Shown: one piece after another, positions 53,031 to 61,203 of the stretch
Position numbering within the stretch: position 1 is the first letter of the stretch
Layout of the letters: every line of letters begins with the position of its first letter
Assembly: GCA_019637435.1 (NCBI GenBank)
Contig: JAHBVO010000002.1
Coordinates: forward strand, 496,001-560,000
Length of the DNA: 64,000 nt
From: Candidatus Obscuribacterales bacterium
GTDB lineage: Bacteria; Cyanobacteriota; Vampirovibrionia; Obscuribacterales; Obscuribacteraceae
Direction of reading: 5' to 3'
Position numbers and translations under genes: made by a program
The notes under the pieces: generated by a model
Databases searched by the model: none
What the model was told of the DNA's origin: nothing
The model's input: only the letters and a program-made list of their open reading frames with translations

Positions 53031-54191
53031 CTACAGCCATCCCCCTAAGTAAGATATGCCCCCAGTCACGCCAGAGTACCAGGTATCCGAAGGGACAAGA
53101 ATTGCAAGCAGTCCGCCGATTGCGAGTGATGGACCGAAAGGAAAGTGATTGTCGAAACGCTTGGTACCAGACATAACCGCTCCGAATAATCCGCCCGCCA
53201 TACCACTAAGTGACGCCAAAATCAGCAGTTGTGGTGTCATAAACATCTCTGGATTTTGGGTCATATAGCCCAATAATACAAGTGGTATCGCGAGTAATGC
53301 AGCGCCGATAATAAATCCTTTGATTGCAGGACCCGTAGCGTTTTTCAAAACGTCTCGTTTTTGCATGTCACGAAGGAGATAGGCCGCTCCCATTAAAGCG
53401 CCGACCAGGAAGGCGATTACGACTGCCATCGCCATTTTCTCCCAGCCGATCCAACAGGCAATCACCGCCGATAATACCGCGTCACCACCTCCCATAACCA
53501 TGCCTTCGTCAGGATCGAAGTATTGTTCTTTCAAATCGTACGTCGGATCGTTTACCCAGGGCGAAGCTCCATCCGAGAGCTCTTCGTCATCGCCGCCGCG
53601 GAGATAGCCAACGACATACCTTCCGTAGAAATCCATAAAATCAAAAAGGATATAACTGATACCAGCACCTATTAAAGCTCCTCCAGGATTACCGTGAGCC
53701 AGTGAGTAATATCCAAGACCCACGAGAATTGATGGATAGGTAATTTCATGCGGAATAAGGTGTTCTCGAAAGTCAGTCACCGTAACCGTTATCAGCGTTG
53801 CCGCAAACAAGCACATGGCAACGCCTTCCATGGTGTAGCCGAACTTCCAGAGCATAGCGGCGAAGGTCAAGCCGGTTGCAAACTCAACTAGCGGATACTG
53901 CCAGCTGAATTTCTCCTTGCAGTTACGACATTTTCCACCCAGCAGGAAGTAGGAAACGATTGGAATCATGTCGAAAAACTGGAGCGGTTTCTCACAATTC
54001 AAACAATGAGAGCCGGGAAACAGCCACGATTTTTGGAGTAGTGAGCGCAGTGCCACCACGTTTAAAAAACTTCCGACGCAGGCTCCGACAACAAATGCGA
54101 TCGCCATTCGAATTACAAAATCTGTGCCTTCCGCGGGCAGATACGCCGCTAGAAAGTCTCGTCCGAGCAAGTCTGCGTAATCCAATCCCAC
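53031..54191 (-). CDS. pilD: prepilin peptidase / N-methyltransferase
   Basis: Polytopic membrane enzyme of 386 residues that cleaves and N-methylates type IV pilins. The N-terminal methylase part has GACVGSFLNVVALRSLL and two CxxC pairs (HCLNCEKP and KCRNCKEKF). The first catalytic Asp is in VTVTDFREHLIPHEIT and the second in MGGGDAVLSAVI. The protein is longer than the about 250-290 usual because of a loop of about 50 residues between them and extra C-terminal helices. Start GTG at 54191, adjoining the permease stop. Confidence 0.92.
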   Translation of the reverse strand: MGLDYADLLGRDFLAAYLPAEGTDFVIRMAIAFVVGACVGSFLNVVALRSLLQKSWLFPGSHCLNCEKPLQFFDMIPIVSYFLLGGKCRNCKEKFSWQYPLVEFATGLTFAAMLWKFGYTMEGVAMCLFAATLITVTVTDFREHLIPHEITYPSILVGLGYYSLAHGNPGGALIGAGISYILFDFMDFYGRYVVGYLRGGDDEELSDGASPWVNDPTYDLKEQYFDPDEGMVMGGGDAVLSAVIACWIGWEKMAMAVVIAFLVGALMGAAYLLRDMQKRDVLKNATGPAIKGFIIGAALLAIPLVLLGYMTQNPEMFMTPQLLILASLSGMAGGLFGAVMSGTKRFDNHFPFGPSLAIGGLLAILVPSDTWYSGVTGGISYLGGWL

Positions 54192-54995
54192 TTAAGGAAA
54201 CTCCCGTCTCTCGTTAACTGTGGAGGCGAGTCCGAGCAGGAAAAAAATATAGGCAAATACATACGCCAGCATGTAGATAATAATTTCCTGCGATGGTTCC
54301 CTTCCGTACATTAGCACGGAGCGGATCCTCGTCAACTGAGCCAGATCCGGCAAACACCAATAAAGCGATGATAGCAGCTGCTGAACAGCAGCGTTAGTAG
54401 ACATCTTGCTCAAATCGAGAAGTGAGCCCCCGAGATGACCGATAAACCACAGCGAGATCGTGAATACGACACTCATAATCGGGTTGGAAAATGTAGAGAA
54501 AAAGGTTGCGAGTGCCAACACAAAAAGTAATTCGAGGAAAACGAGTCCCAGCGATGCTCCTAACAGGGGGACTTGAGCCACGTGGTGCGACGGCTCTACC
54601 ATCCAGATCAAGCCCAGAAGGAACAAGCCCATTGCGAGCACGACCACGAAAATACATCCGACCAGTCCAAGATATTTTCCGCAGATAAACTGCCAGCTTG
54701 ATACCGGCTTCGTAAAAATGACGTAGATCGTTCTGCGCTCAAGTTCTTTATAAACCAGATTGGTGCCCGCGAAGACCGAAATGATGCCGCCGATGATGGC
54801 AATCACCGCAAGACCAATGTCCTCGATTATCCTAATATCTTGACCGACAGAAAGAGAGCCGAGCAATATGCCAAGGACGGTTATCGAACAGGCGAATACG
54901 AAGAATGCGTAAAGAACGCGGTCTCGGACGGTCTCCCTGAACGTATTCAGCGCGATGGCAAAAACTGGACTCATCACCGATGATACCACTGTCAA
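54192..54995 (-). CDS. ABC-2 type transporter permease
   Basis: Six-helix exporter subunit, 267 residues. The first segment reads IALNTFRETVRDRVLYAFFV, the usual start of this group (NosY/GldF/Nat-type). Later helices include FICGKYLGLVGCIFVVVLAM. The start TTG at 54995 overlaps the ATPase stop by 4 bases. It pairs with the ATPase encoded upstream. The substrate is unknown. Its position directly before the peptidase gene makes a role in pilus or surface functions possible. Confidence 0.88.
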   Translation of the reverse strand: MTVVSSVMSPVFAIALNTFRETVRDRVLYAFFVFACSITVLGILLGSLSVGQDIRIIEDIGLAVIAIIGGIISVFAGTNLVYKELERRTIYVIFTKPVSSWQFICGKYLGLVGCIFVVVLAMGLFLLGLIWMVEPSHHVAQVPLLGASLGLVFLELLFVLALATFFSTFSNPIMSVVFTISLWFIGHLGGSLLDLSKMSTNAAVQQLLSSLYWCLPDLAQLTRIRSVLMYGREPSQEIIIYMLAYVFAYIFFLLGLASTVNERREFP

Positions 54996-55732
54996 CCACC
55001 AACCTTTTCCAGGAAATACTCTTCCAGATCCTTATGACCGCCGCTGTGAACGATATTCTTGATCTCATCCTCCGCAACCAATTTGCCTTTGGCGAGCACC
55101 CCCACTCGGTCACACACATCGCTGACATCGGGCAAGAGATGCGAATTGAAAAATATCGTTTTGCCACGTGCTTTCAGGTCCAGTAATATTTTTCGGACGT
55201 CGCGGCGTCCAATCGGATCGAGTCCTGACATGGGCTCGTCCCAGAAGACTACTTCCGGATCGTTGATCAAGCTTTGCGCAATTCCCAATCGCTGTAGCAT
55301 GCCCTTTGAGTATTTGCGCATAGGTTTATCCGCATCGACGGTCATGCTAACCAGCTCCAGCAGCTGTTTGACGCGATCGCGTAACTCGGTTTTCTTCAAA
55401 CCGAATAATTGTCCGATGAATTCCAGAAACTCTAGTCCGGTCAAATGCGAATAGAAATATGGATTTTCCGGAAGGAAACCAATCTTTCTCAATGCGCTCT
55501 GAGCCCCGGCTTTCTCGCCAAGTACAAGAGCTTCGCCGCGGTCCGGTCGCATAAGACCAACCAGAATTTTGACCGTGGTGGTTTTGCCCGCACCATTCGG
55601 TCCGAGCAGACCATAGGTCTCACCCTGCTTCACTGACAAAGAGAGCCCGTCGAGAATCGGACTGCGCCTGAGAAGAAAGCTCGAGACCCTGTCTTTGCTG
55701 AGTCCTCGTGCTTCAATCACGTTGCCAGTCAC
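54992..55732 (-). CDS. ABC transporter ATP-binding protein
   Basis: ATPase of an ABC-2 exporter, 246 residues. Walker A is GPNGAGKTT near residue 39, the signature region reads YSKGMLQRLGIAQSL and Walker B is VVFWDEPMSGLDP. It belongs to the NatA/GldA/CcmA-like group. It starts the coupled ATPase-permease pair that follows the sigma factor gene. Confidence 0.93.
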   Translation of the reverse strand: MTGNVIEARGLSKDRVSSFLLRRSPILDGLSLSVKQGETYGLLGPNGAGKTTTVKILVGLMRPDRGEALVLGEKAGAQSALRKIGFLPENPYFYSHLTGLEFLEFIGQLFGLKKTELRDRVKQLLELVSMTVDADKPMRKYSKGMLQRLGIAQSLINDPEVVFWDEPMSGLDPIGRRDVRKILLDLKARGKTIFFNSHLLPDVSDVCDRVGVLAKGKLVAEDEIKNIVHSGGHKDLEEYFLEKVGG

Positions 55733-55815
55733 GCTAGATCTCTCCCTCGCCTGCCACCAGCCGATTCCGTTTGAAACCAGCGGCTATTCGTGCGAAACGA
55801 AAATCGTTTTTCGAA

Positions 55816-56670
55816 CTAGCTGCCTTTTTTCTCGGCGGCTTTTCTGCTCTGCGTAATGATCTTATGAAGCTCTGCTGTCGCGGCTCTCAGTCTGCGCGAT
55901 ACTTGCATCTGAGAAATTCCCAGTCGCCGTGCCACTTCTGTCTGGCTGAGATCTTCGTAGAAGGTTAGTTGAACGACTTCTCTCAGGCCATCACGCAATT
56001 GCTTGATCGCTTCTGAAAGCATGAAGCGGTCTTCTTTCGCGAGTTGATTGTTGTGATAGCGACCATCGACGAGCGTGTCGATAAGCGACTGCTCTGAGCC
56101 TGCATCATTTGAAAGCGCCTGGTCGAGCGAGATAAGCGTGCGGCGGCGATCAACTTCATATGCTTCGTTGACGCGCGACACCGGAATCTGCAACTCGATG
56201 GCGATTTCCATGTCGGTGGGCTCGCGCCCGAGACGGGCGGTGAGGTTTTGAACCAGACGATTGATCCGGAAAGAAAGTTCTTGCAACTCTCTGGGAGCGC
56301 GAATCATCGCGGTCTTGTCTCTGAGATAGTGACGAATCTCACCTGTAATCAAGTGAGTCGCATATGTTTGAAACTTAGCGCCGGCGTCAGGTTTAAACTG
56401 ATCGACAGCTTTGATCAATCCGATCGAACCAACCTGGATCAAATCTTCGACAGGGTCAGTCGAACGTCTCGCCAAGCCGTAGGCGATGCGTTTGACCAGC
56501 GGCAAGGCCGCTTGAATTATTGAGTCACGAAGAGATGGATCGCGAGTTTCTGCATACGCTGCCAGCCACTCGTGAATTTGATCTTGCGCCTTTGATACAT
56601 CTGCTCTGGGACTGGAAGACGGTCCTGGACCCGGAGTTGCTCTTTTTGCCTGCAAACCCTTAATTCCCAC
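55816..56670 (-). CDS. RNA polymerase sigma factor, group 3 (SigF/SigB-like)
   Basis: Alternative sigma factor of 284 residues, start GTG at 56670. Region 2 is near 75-130 (VEDLIQVGSIGLIKAVDQF, then FQTYATHLITGEIRHYLRD), region 3 near 150-190, and region 4 ends with LSQTEVARRLGISQMQVSRR. It lacks region 1.1. The class includes B. subtilis SigB/SigF and cyanobacterial SigF, which in Synechocystis is needed for pilin expression and motility. It heads the minus-strand run of exporter and pilus genes, so it probably controls surface functions. The first 35 residues are a Pro/Ser-rich extension. Confidence 0.9.
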   Translation of the reverse strand: MGIKGLQAKRATPGPGPSSSPRADVSKAQDQIHEWLAAYAETRDPSLRDSIIQAALPLVKRIAYGLARRSTDPVEDLIQVGSIGLIKAVDQFKPDAGAKFQTYATHLITGEIRHYLRDKTAMIRAPRELQELSFRINRLVQNLTARLGREPTDMEIAIELQIPVSRVNEAYEVDRRRTLISLDQALSNDAGSEQSLIDTLVDGRYHNNQLAKEDRFMLSEAIKQLRDGLREVVQLTFYEDLSQTEVARRLGISQMQVSRRLRAATAELHKIITQSRKAAEKKGS

Positions 56671-56949
56671 TTTTCCACTAACGAACTAACCCGACAATCC
56701 ATATTGTATGGCCTTAACGCAGATTATCAAACAAATCATGTAAAAACTAGTGCTTAAACCTATACAGGTGCCATAGGAAAGTATGTATTTTGGCTAGCGA
56801 AAAGGCTCGAAACCACCACCTGCCATGACGTTACAGCTTCGTATCATCAATTTGGTGCGCGTCTGAGAATGAAGGGTTAAACCTTCAAATTTTCCGCAAA
56901 CTTTGCCGAGAGTCCGGTTTGTTTCTTTGCAAGCCTATTCAGGCTGACA

Positions 56950-57990
56950 TCAACCCTTCGCGCTTGCCAACTTCAGCTTGGTTTCCAGAACCTCGTCTTC
57001 CGCATCGTAGTCGAACTTGTCGAGATCAACAGTCTCAGGCGGATTTTGCCTCTGCCAGGCCACGGTCAGGGCGAGAGCCTCGTCCCGTGGGACGCTCTCT
57101 GTCCAATTGAACTTTGTCCTGAACGGTTCCGTATCGATTGTCAGGTGCTGACGCCAGTCGTAGTCTTGTTTTATGTGAGTGGGTAGCAGTTCTTCGTCAA
57201 CAGCAAGAACTTCTCCCTGCCAGCCTGCTGCTTTTCCGACCAATTTGACCCACTCCATTTCGGGCATCGAATCATCTTCGCCTATGTTGTAAATGAAGCT
57301 GCCATTGGATTGGTCTTCGCTCGCGACCACGACCGCACTGGCGACATCGTCCACGTAACCGCGTGTGAGCTGCCATTTTGCCTGTTGTTTGCCTAGCAGT
57401 ATGTGTTTGCGACCGTCGTCCATTCGGCGAAGGTGCTCGAAAATACGAGTCTGGGGGTCGTTCGGTCCGTAGACCACCGGCAACCTTAAAATAGTTGTTT
57501 GCAGCTCTGGCTCGCTTTGAGCGAGCTTTTCCACCAGAATCTTTTCGTACTCATAAGCCGTGTGAAGCGCATCAACAGCGACTCCTCTGTATGGATAGAG
57601 CTGTTCTCGCAACGGCGAGTTTTCTTTCAGAGGGGTTGCGTCCGGGCTTCCAGGCTCTTTTTTCCGAAGTCGGTTATATGCGCGATAAACGTCAATGCTG
57701 CTGATTACAACCATCCGGTCCGCCACACCCGCTATCGCGCGAGTAAGTGTCCATGACTCCTGCGATGTCCGCGGGATCATATCGATAACGACATTCGGCG
57801 CTAACTTTCGAATCTGAGCTGCATACTCGGAGAGGTCGCGACGGTCGAAAAGTAGCGACTGTACACCTTCCGGCATGGTCGTGTTGCTCCGACCTCTATG
57901 CACGACCGTGACTTCGTGTCCCTTTGCGGCCATTTGTTTAACGACATGTGACCCAATAAATCCCGTTCCACCTAACAACAATACTCGCAT
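56950..57990 (-). CDS. NAD-dependent epimerase/dehydratase family protein
   Basis: Extended short-chain dehydrogenase/reductase of 346 residues. The dinucleotide loop is LLLGGTGFIGSHVVKQMA at the N-terminus. VVISSIDVYRAYNR gives the catalytic Ser, and the YxxxK pair is in AYEYEKILVEK. Typical substrates are nucleotide sugars or isoflavone-like reductase substrates; this protein could act in glycan synthesis but has no neighbours to support that. It is alone on the minus strand, between the sigma gene and the small membrane gene on the plus strand. Confidence 0.87.
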   Translation of the reverse strand: MRVLLLGGTGFIGSHVVKQMAAKGHEVTVVHRGRSNTTMPEGVQSLLFDRRDLSEYAAQIRKLAPNVVIDMIPRTSQESWTLTRAIAGVADRMVVISSIDVYRAYNRLRKKEPGSPDATPLKENSPLREQLYPYRGVAVDALHTAYEYEKILVEKLAQSEPELQTTILRLPVVYGPNDPQTRIFEHLRRMDDGRKHILLGKQQAKWQLTRGYVDDVASAVVVASEDQSNGSFIYNIGEDDSMPEMEWVKLVGKAAGWQGEVLAVDEELLPTHIKQDYDWRQHLTIDTEPFRTKFNWTESVPRDEALALTVAWQRQNPPETVDLDKFDYDAEDEVLETKLKLASAKG

Positions 57991-58203
57991 GCAAATCTGC
58001 CCCCAAAGGTTCCCGGTCTCCCTTTGTTCTGGAAAACCAAAACAATTCTGCCTTCTCTATAAATTTCTTTCCCTAGAATTCGATATTTATTTACGGAAAC
58101 CGTAACGCCCGCCATATTTTTTATTCCGGGAAAGCTTTTTTGGGGGAGTCTATGACCCCCGATGAGGGGAATATATAGCTTGATTGACGTGGAGAATTAA
58201 CCA

Positions 58204-58512
58204 ATGGACGGACTTCCTGATCCTTCTCAATTGACTAAAACAGGTCTTTTCCGGGTCGCTAAAGAAAAACCGATTCGCCCACTCACTTCGGTTTATCTCA
58301 TCGGGCTGGGCTTCACTACGATTGCCTTAGCTGCGGATCTTGTTTTTCAGGGATTCCAAAACAACGTCGCCGCTGTCGGAGCCGCAGCTGCTGCGGCAGT
58401 TCTCGTCATCTGGATATCGATAGCGTTTCTCTGGCACTCTGTACGCCAACTGATAATCAAAGTAGATGCGCTGACCCGCTTAGTAGAGAAAAAGAACGAC
58501 ACCAACCACTGA
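58204..58512 (+). CDS. small two-helix membrane protein
   Basis: A 102-residue protein with two hydrophobic helices (about 30-50, VYLIGLGFTTIALAADLVF, and 55-80, Ala-rich then VLVIWISIAFLWH) and a basic, charged tail that could extend as a coiled coil (RQLIIKVDALTRLVEKKND). GGAGA about 10 bases before the ATG supports the start. A hairpin of GGGGG with CCCCC (near 58141-58160) lies in the leader. It converges on pilC. Function unknown. Confidence 0.65.
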   Translation: MDGLPDPSQLTKTGLFRVAKEKPIRPLTSVYLIGLGFTTIALAADLVFQGFQNNVAAVGAAAAAAVLVIWISIAFLWHSVRQLIIKVDALTRLVEKKNDTNH

Positions 58513-58536
58513 ATACCTTCGGCAACGTTTCAGGAC

Positions 58537-59766
58537 CTATCTGAGCTGATTGATGACGGTAAAAATCGGTAGATACATTCCAACGACGACTGAGCCCACG
58601 ACACCGCCGATGCCGACAACCATAATTGGTTCAAGCATGGAAGTGAGCTGCTCGACCGAATTTTCAACTTCCATGTCGTAGAAGTCGGCGATCTTGGAGA
58701 GCATGTCATCAAGCCTACCGGTTTCTTCGCCGACCGCAATCATTTGAGTGACCATCGGCGGAAAGATTTGATTGCGGCTCATCGGTTTTGAGATTGTCCC
58801 ACCCTGACGGACCTCGTCGTAAATCTGATCGATGCCTTTCGCCACTACAGCGTTGCCGGCTGTGTCTTTGACGACATCAAGCGCGTTGAGCATGGGAACG
58901 CCTGCGCGTATAAGTGTTCCGAACGTTCGGCTGAATCTGGCGATTGCAACTTTTCTAATCAGGTCGCCGAACAGGGGGAGGCTGAGAATCATGCCGTCAA
59001 TCTGAAGGCGACCCACCTCGGTCCTGTAATATCGGCGCAGAAAATATGCCCCGATGCCGCAGGCAATCAGGAAGAAAACCATGTAGATTGACCGGACTGC
59101 TTCTGATAAGGCAATGAGAAACTGCGTGTAGAGCGGTAGTTCACCACCAATGTTTTTAAACAATCCTTGAAAAACGGGCAGGACAAATGTCAGCATCGCC
59201 CAGAACACGCCCACTGCAATAAGCAGAACGACTGATGGATAGACCATCGCCGCGCGCACCTTCTGGTTCAATTTTTCTTTGTATTCAAGGTAATCCGCCA
59301 GCCGTTTCAAAACATCTGAGAGAATACCGCCGGTCTCACCGGCACGAACGATTGCAATGTACAGTCTATCGAAGATGCCTACCTGTCTTGCCATAGCATC
59401 GGAGAGTGATAAACCGGACTCGACCGACCTTCTAATGTCATCGAGGGCATTTTTCAATCGCTTGTTGGGGCATTGATCCACGATAATTGAGAGTGTTCGC
59501 AGCATTGCGACGCCGGAGGAAACCATTGCAGAGAATTGCCGAGAGAAAACAACCATGTCTTTCAGGCTGACCTGCTCAAAAGAATCCAATATGCGATTCA
59601 GTCTCGCGACTATATCGGCTGTTGTAAATCCGCCGCGTTCGCGGATGTCGAGAACGTCCAGACCGCGTGCTGATAGTCGAGTGCGGAGAATTGCAGGTGA
59701 TTCGGCCTGAGCAACTGCTTCTCGCACGTTACCCTGGCTATCTCTCACTTTGTAAACATATTCCAC
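58537..59766 (-). CDS. pilC: type IV pilus platform protein PilC
   Basis: Inner membrane platform protein of 409 residues with two T2SSF repeats. The first repeat includes VFSRQFSAMVSSGVAMLRTL, the second FSRTFGTLIRAGVPMLNAL. Three to four membrane helices are visible (VVLLIAVGVFWAMLTFVLPVF, then MVFFLIACGIGAYFL). It transmits the motor ATPase movement to pilin insertion. It follows pilT with a 214-base gap that holds a tandem repeat. Confidence 0.95.
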   Translation of the reverse strand: MEYVYKVRDSQGNVREAVAQAESPAILRTRLSARGLDVLDIRERGGFTTADIVARLNRILDSFEQVSLKDMVVFSRQFSAMVSSGVAMLRTLSIIVDQCPNKRLKNALDDIRRSVESGLSLSDAMARQVGIFDRLYIAIVRAGETGGILSDVLKRLADYLEYKEKLNQKVRAAMVYPSVVLLIAVGVFWAMLTFVLPVFQGLFKNIGGELPLYTQFLIALSEAVRSIYMVFFLIACGIGAYFLRRYYRTEVGRLQIDGMILSLPLFGDLIRKVAIARFSRTFGTLIRAGVPMLNALDVVKDTAGNAVVAKGIDQIYDEVRQGGTISKPMSRNQIFPPMVTQMIAVGEETGRLDDMLSKIADFYDMEVENSVEQLTSMLEPIMVVGIGGVVGSVVVGMYLPIFTVINQLR

Positions 59767-59767
59767 T

Positions 59768-59963
59768 TTAAGACCGCTCCGCTCCTCGTTTCACTCGCTC
59801 GCTCCGCTTAAGACCGCTCCGCTTTATCCAATAATCACTCCGCCTCTCGTTTCACTCGATGCTCCGCTACACTCGCTCGCTCCGCTTAAGACCGCTCCGC
59901 TTTATCCAATAATCACTCCGCCTCTCGTTTCACTCGATGCTCTGCTATGCTCGCTCAGGGTGT
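59768..59963. repeat. 78-bp tandem repeat between pilT and pilC
   Basis: Two full 78-base units (59808-59885 and 59886-59963, differing mainly in the last 20 bases) are preceded by a shortened copy of 40 bases (59768-59807). Each begins TTAAGACCGCTCCGCT and contains CTCGTTTCACTCG. The short copy lacks the TTATCCAATAATCACTCCGC part and a stretch near the end. The units adjoin without spacers, hold stops in all frames, and do not look like a protein gene. The copy nearest the pilC start overlaps its ribosome binding area. Confidence 0.9.
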
Positions 59964-59980
59964 AATGAAACGACTCCTTT

Positions 59981-61138
59981 CTACTGAAGTCTTCCGAACA
60001 TGGAGCGCCGCTCTGGGGGCGGCTCTTGCGATGTTGGCTGGGCTGCGGCCCGTTCCGGAGTCAAAAGGACTTTGAGGTCATCGGCGCGAGTCGTTTTTGA
60101 GAAAGCCTCGTCGACGGTGATGACTCCTGCTTTGGCAAGGTTCGACAACGCTTGTTCCAAGGTTTGCATGCCTTGCTTCGAACCCATTTGCATGGTTGCG
60201 TATAACTGTGAGTTCTTGGCTTCTCGCACGAGGTTGGCTACAGCTGCTGTGTTTACGAGAACTTCTGCTGCGAGGACACGACCTTTAGTGATTGGACTTC
60301 CGCCTGCCATCTCTTCCTGACGAGGTATCAAAGTCTGGGAGATAATGGCGACCAAACTGTTTGAAAGCATGATGCGAATCTGTTGTTGTTGGTCGTGAGG
60401 AAAGGCGTCGATGATTCTATCGACCGTCTGTGCCGCGGAGCTGGTGTGCACCGTACTTAGTACCAGGTGTCCCGTTTCAGCAGCCGTGAGCGCAAGGTGA
60501 ATTGTTTCCAAGTCGCGCATCTCACCAACCAGGATGACGTCCGGGTCTTCTCGGAGAGCGGCTCGTAATGCGTTTGCAAAGCTTCTCGTGTCGCTGCCTA
60601 ATTCTCTTTGAGAGATGACTGAGACTTTGTCGTTATGAAGGTACTCAATCGGATCTTCAATGGTCAGAATATGAACAGAGCGAGTGTCGTTTATATAATC
60701 AATCATCGAAGCCAGTGTTGTTGATTTGCCTGAGCCCGTAGGACCCGTGACCAAAATCAAACCTCTCGGCTTATCTGTGAGTTGCTGGCAGAGAGCGGGA
60801 AGCCCTAGTTCCTCAAGACCGGGTATGGTGGTTGAGACTATACGGAAAGCCGCAGCCAGACTGCCTCTGTCTCGATAGATATTAGCCCTGAATCGTCCCA
60901 GACCGGCGACGCCGAAACTGAAATCAACTTCGTAGATATTGCGAAGTCTATCCTTCTGCTCTTCTGTAATGATTGAGAAAATCAGATCTTCAACGTCTTT
61001 GTTAGACATCACCGGAAGCGATGTCCTCTCGAGTCTTCCGGAGACCCTTATGATTGGCGGCTGTCCGGCCTTCAAGTGCAGGTCGGACGCGGCTCGATCG
61101 AGAACGAGCTGCATCAATTCTTGCAACTCAATATTCAT
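59981..61138 (-). CDS. pilT: type IV pilus retraction ATPase PilT
   Basis: Hexameric ATPase that powers pilus retraction and twitching, 385 residues. The N-terminal PAS-like domain has SDLHLKAGQPPIIRVSG. Walker A is GPTGSGKSTTLAS near residue 130, the Asp box follows in LTIEDPIEYLHNDK, and Walker B is ILVGEMRDLETIHLAL. The retraction-specific AIRNLIRE-like motif near residue 300 reads VANLVREAKNSQL. The end has a Pro/Arg-rich tail. It lies between pilB and pilC and so forms the motor operon. Confidence 0.95.
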   Translation of the reverse strand: MNIELQELMQLVLDRAASDLHLKAGQPPIIRVSGRLERTSLPVMSNKDVEDLIFSIITEEQKDRLRNIYEVDFSFGVAGLGRFRANIYRDRGSLAAAFRIVSTTIPGLEELGLPALCQQLTDKPRGLILVTGPTGSGKSTTLASMIDYINDTRSVHILTIEDPIEYLHNDKVSVISQRELGSDTRSFANALRAALREDPDVILVGEMRDLETIHLALTAAETGHLVLSTVHTSSAAQTVDRIIDAFPHDQQQQIRIMLSNSLVAIISQTLIPRQEEMAGGSPITKGRVLAAEVLVNTAAVANLVREAKNSQLYATMQMGSKQGMQTLEQALSNLAKAGVITVDEAFSKTTRADDLKVLLTPERAAAQPTSQEPPPERRSMFGRLQ

Positions 61139-61203
61139 TCGCGCTCCTCCGGTAGTTTCAAATCGTTTTCGATCTTTTCTGCTTTCGTTCTATTCTCAAA
61201 ACG

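Noticed and set aside
58000..58203. Possible c-di-GMP or other riboswitch before the small membrane gene
   Set aside because: A GGGGG/CCCCC hairpin is present but no core motif of a known riboswitch class was seen.
59768..59963. Tandem units taken as a CRISPR array
   Set aside because: The repeats adjoin directly with no unique spacers, the unit is too long and no cas genes are near.
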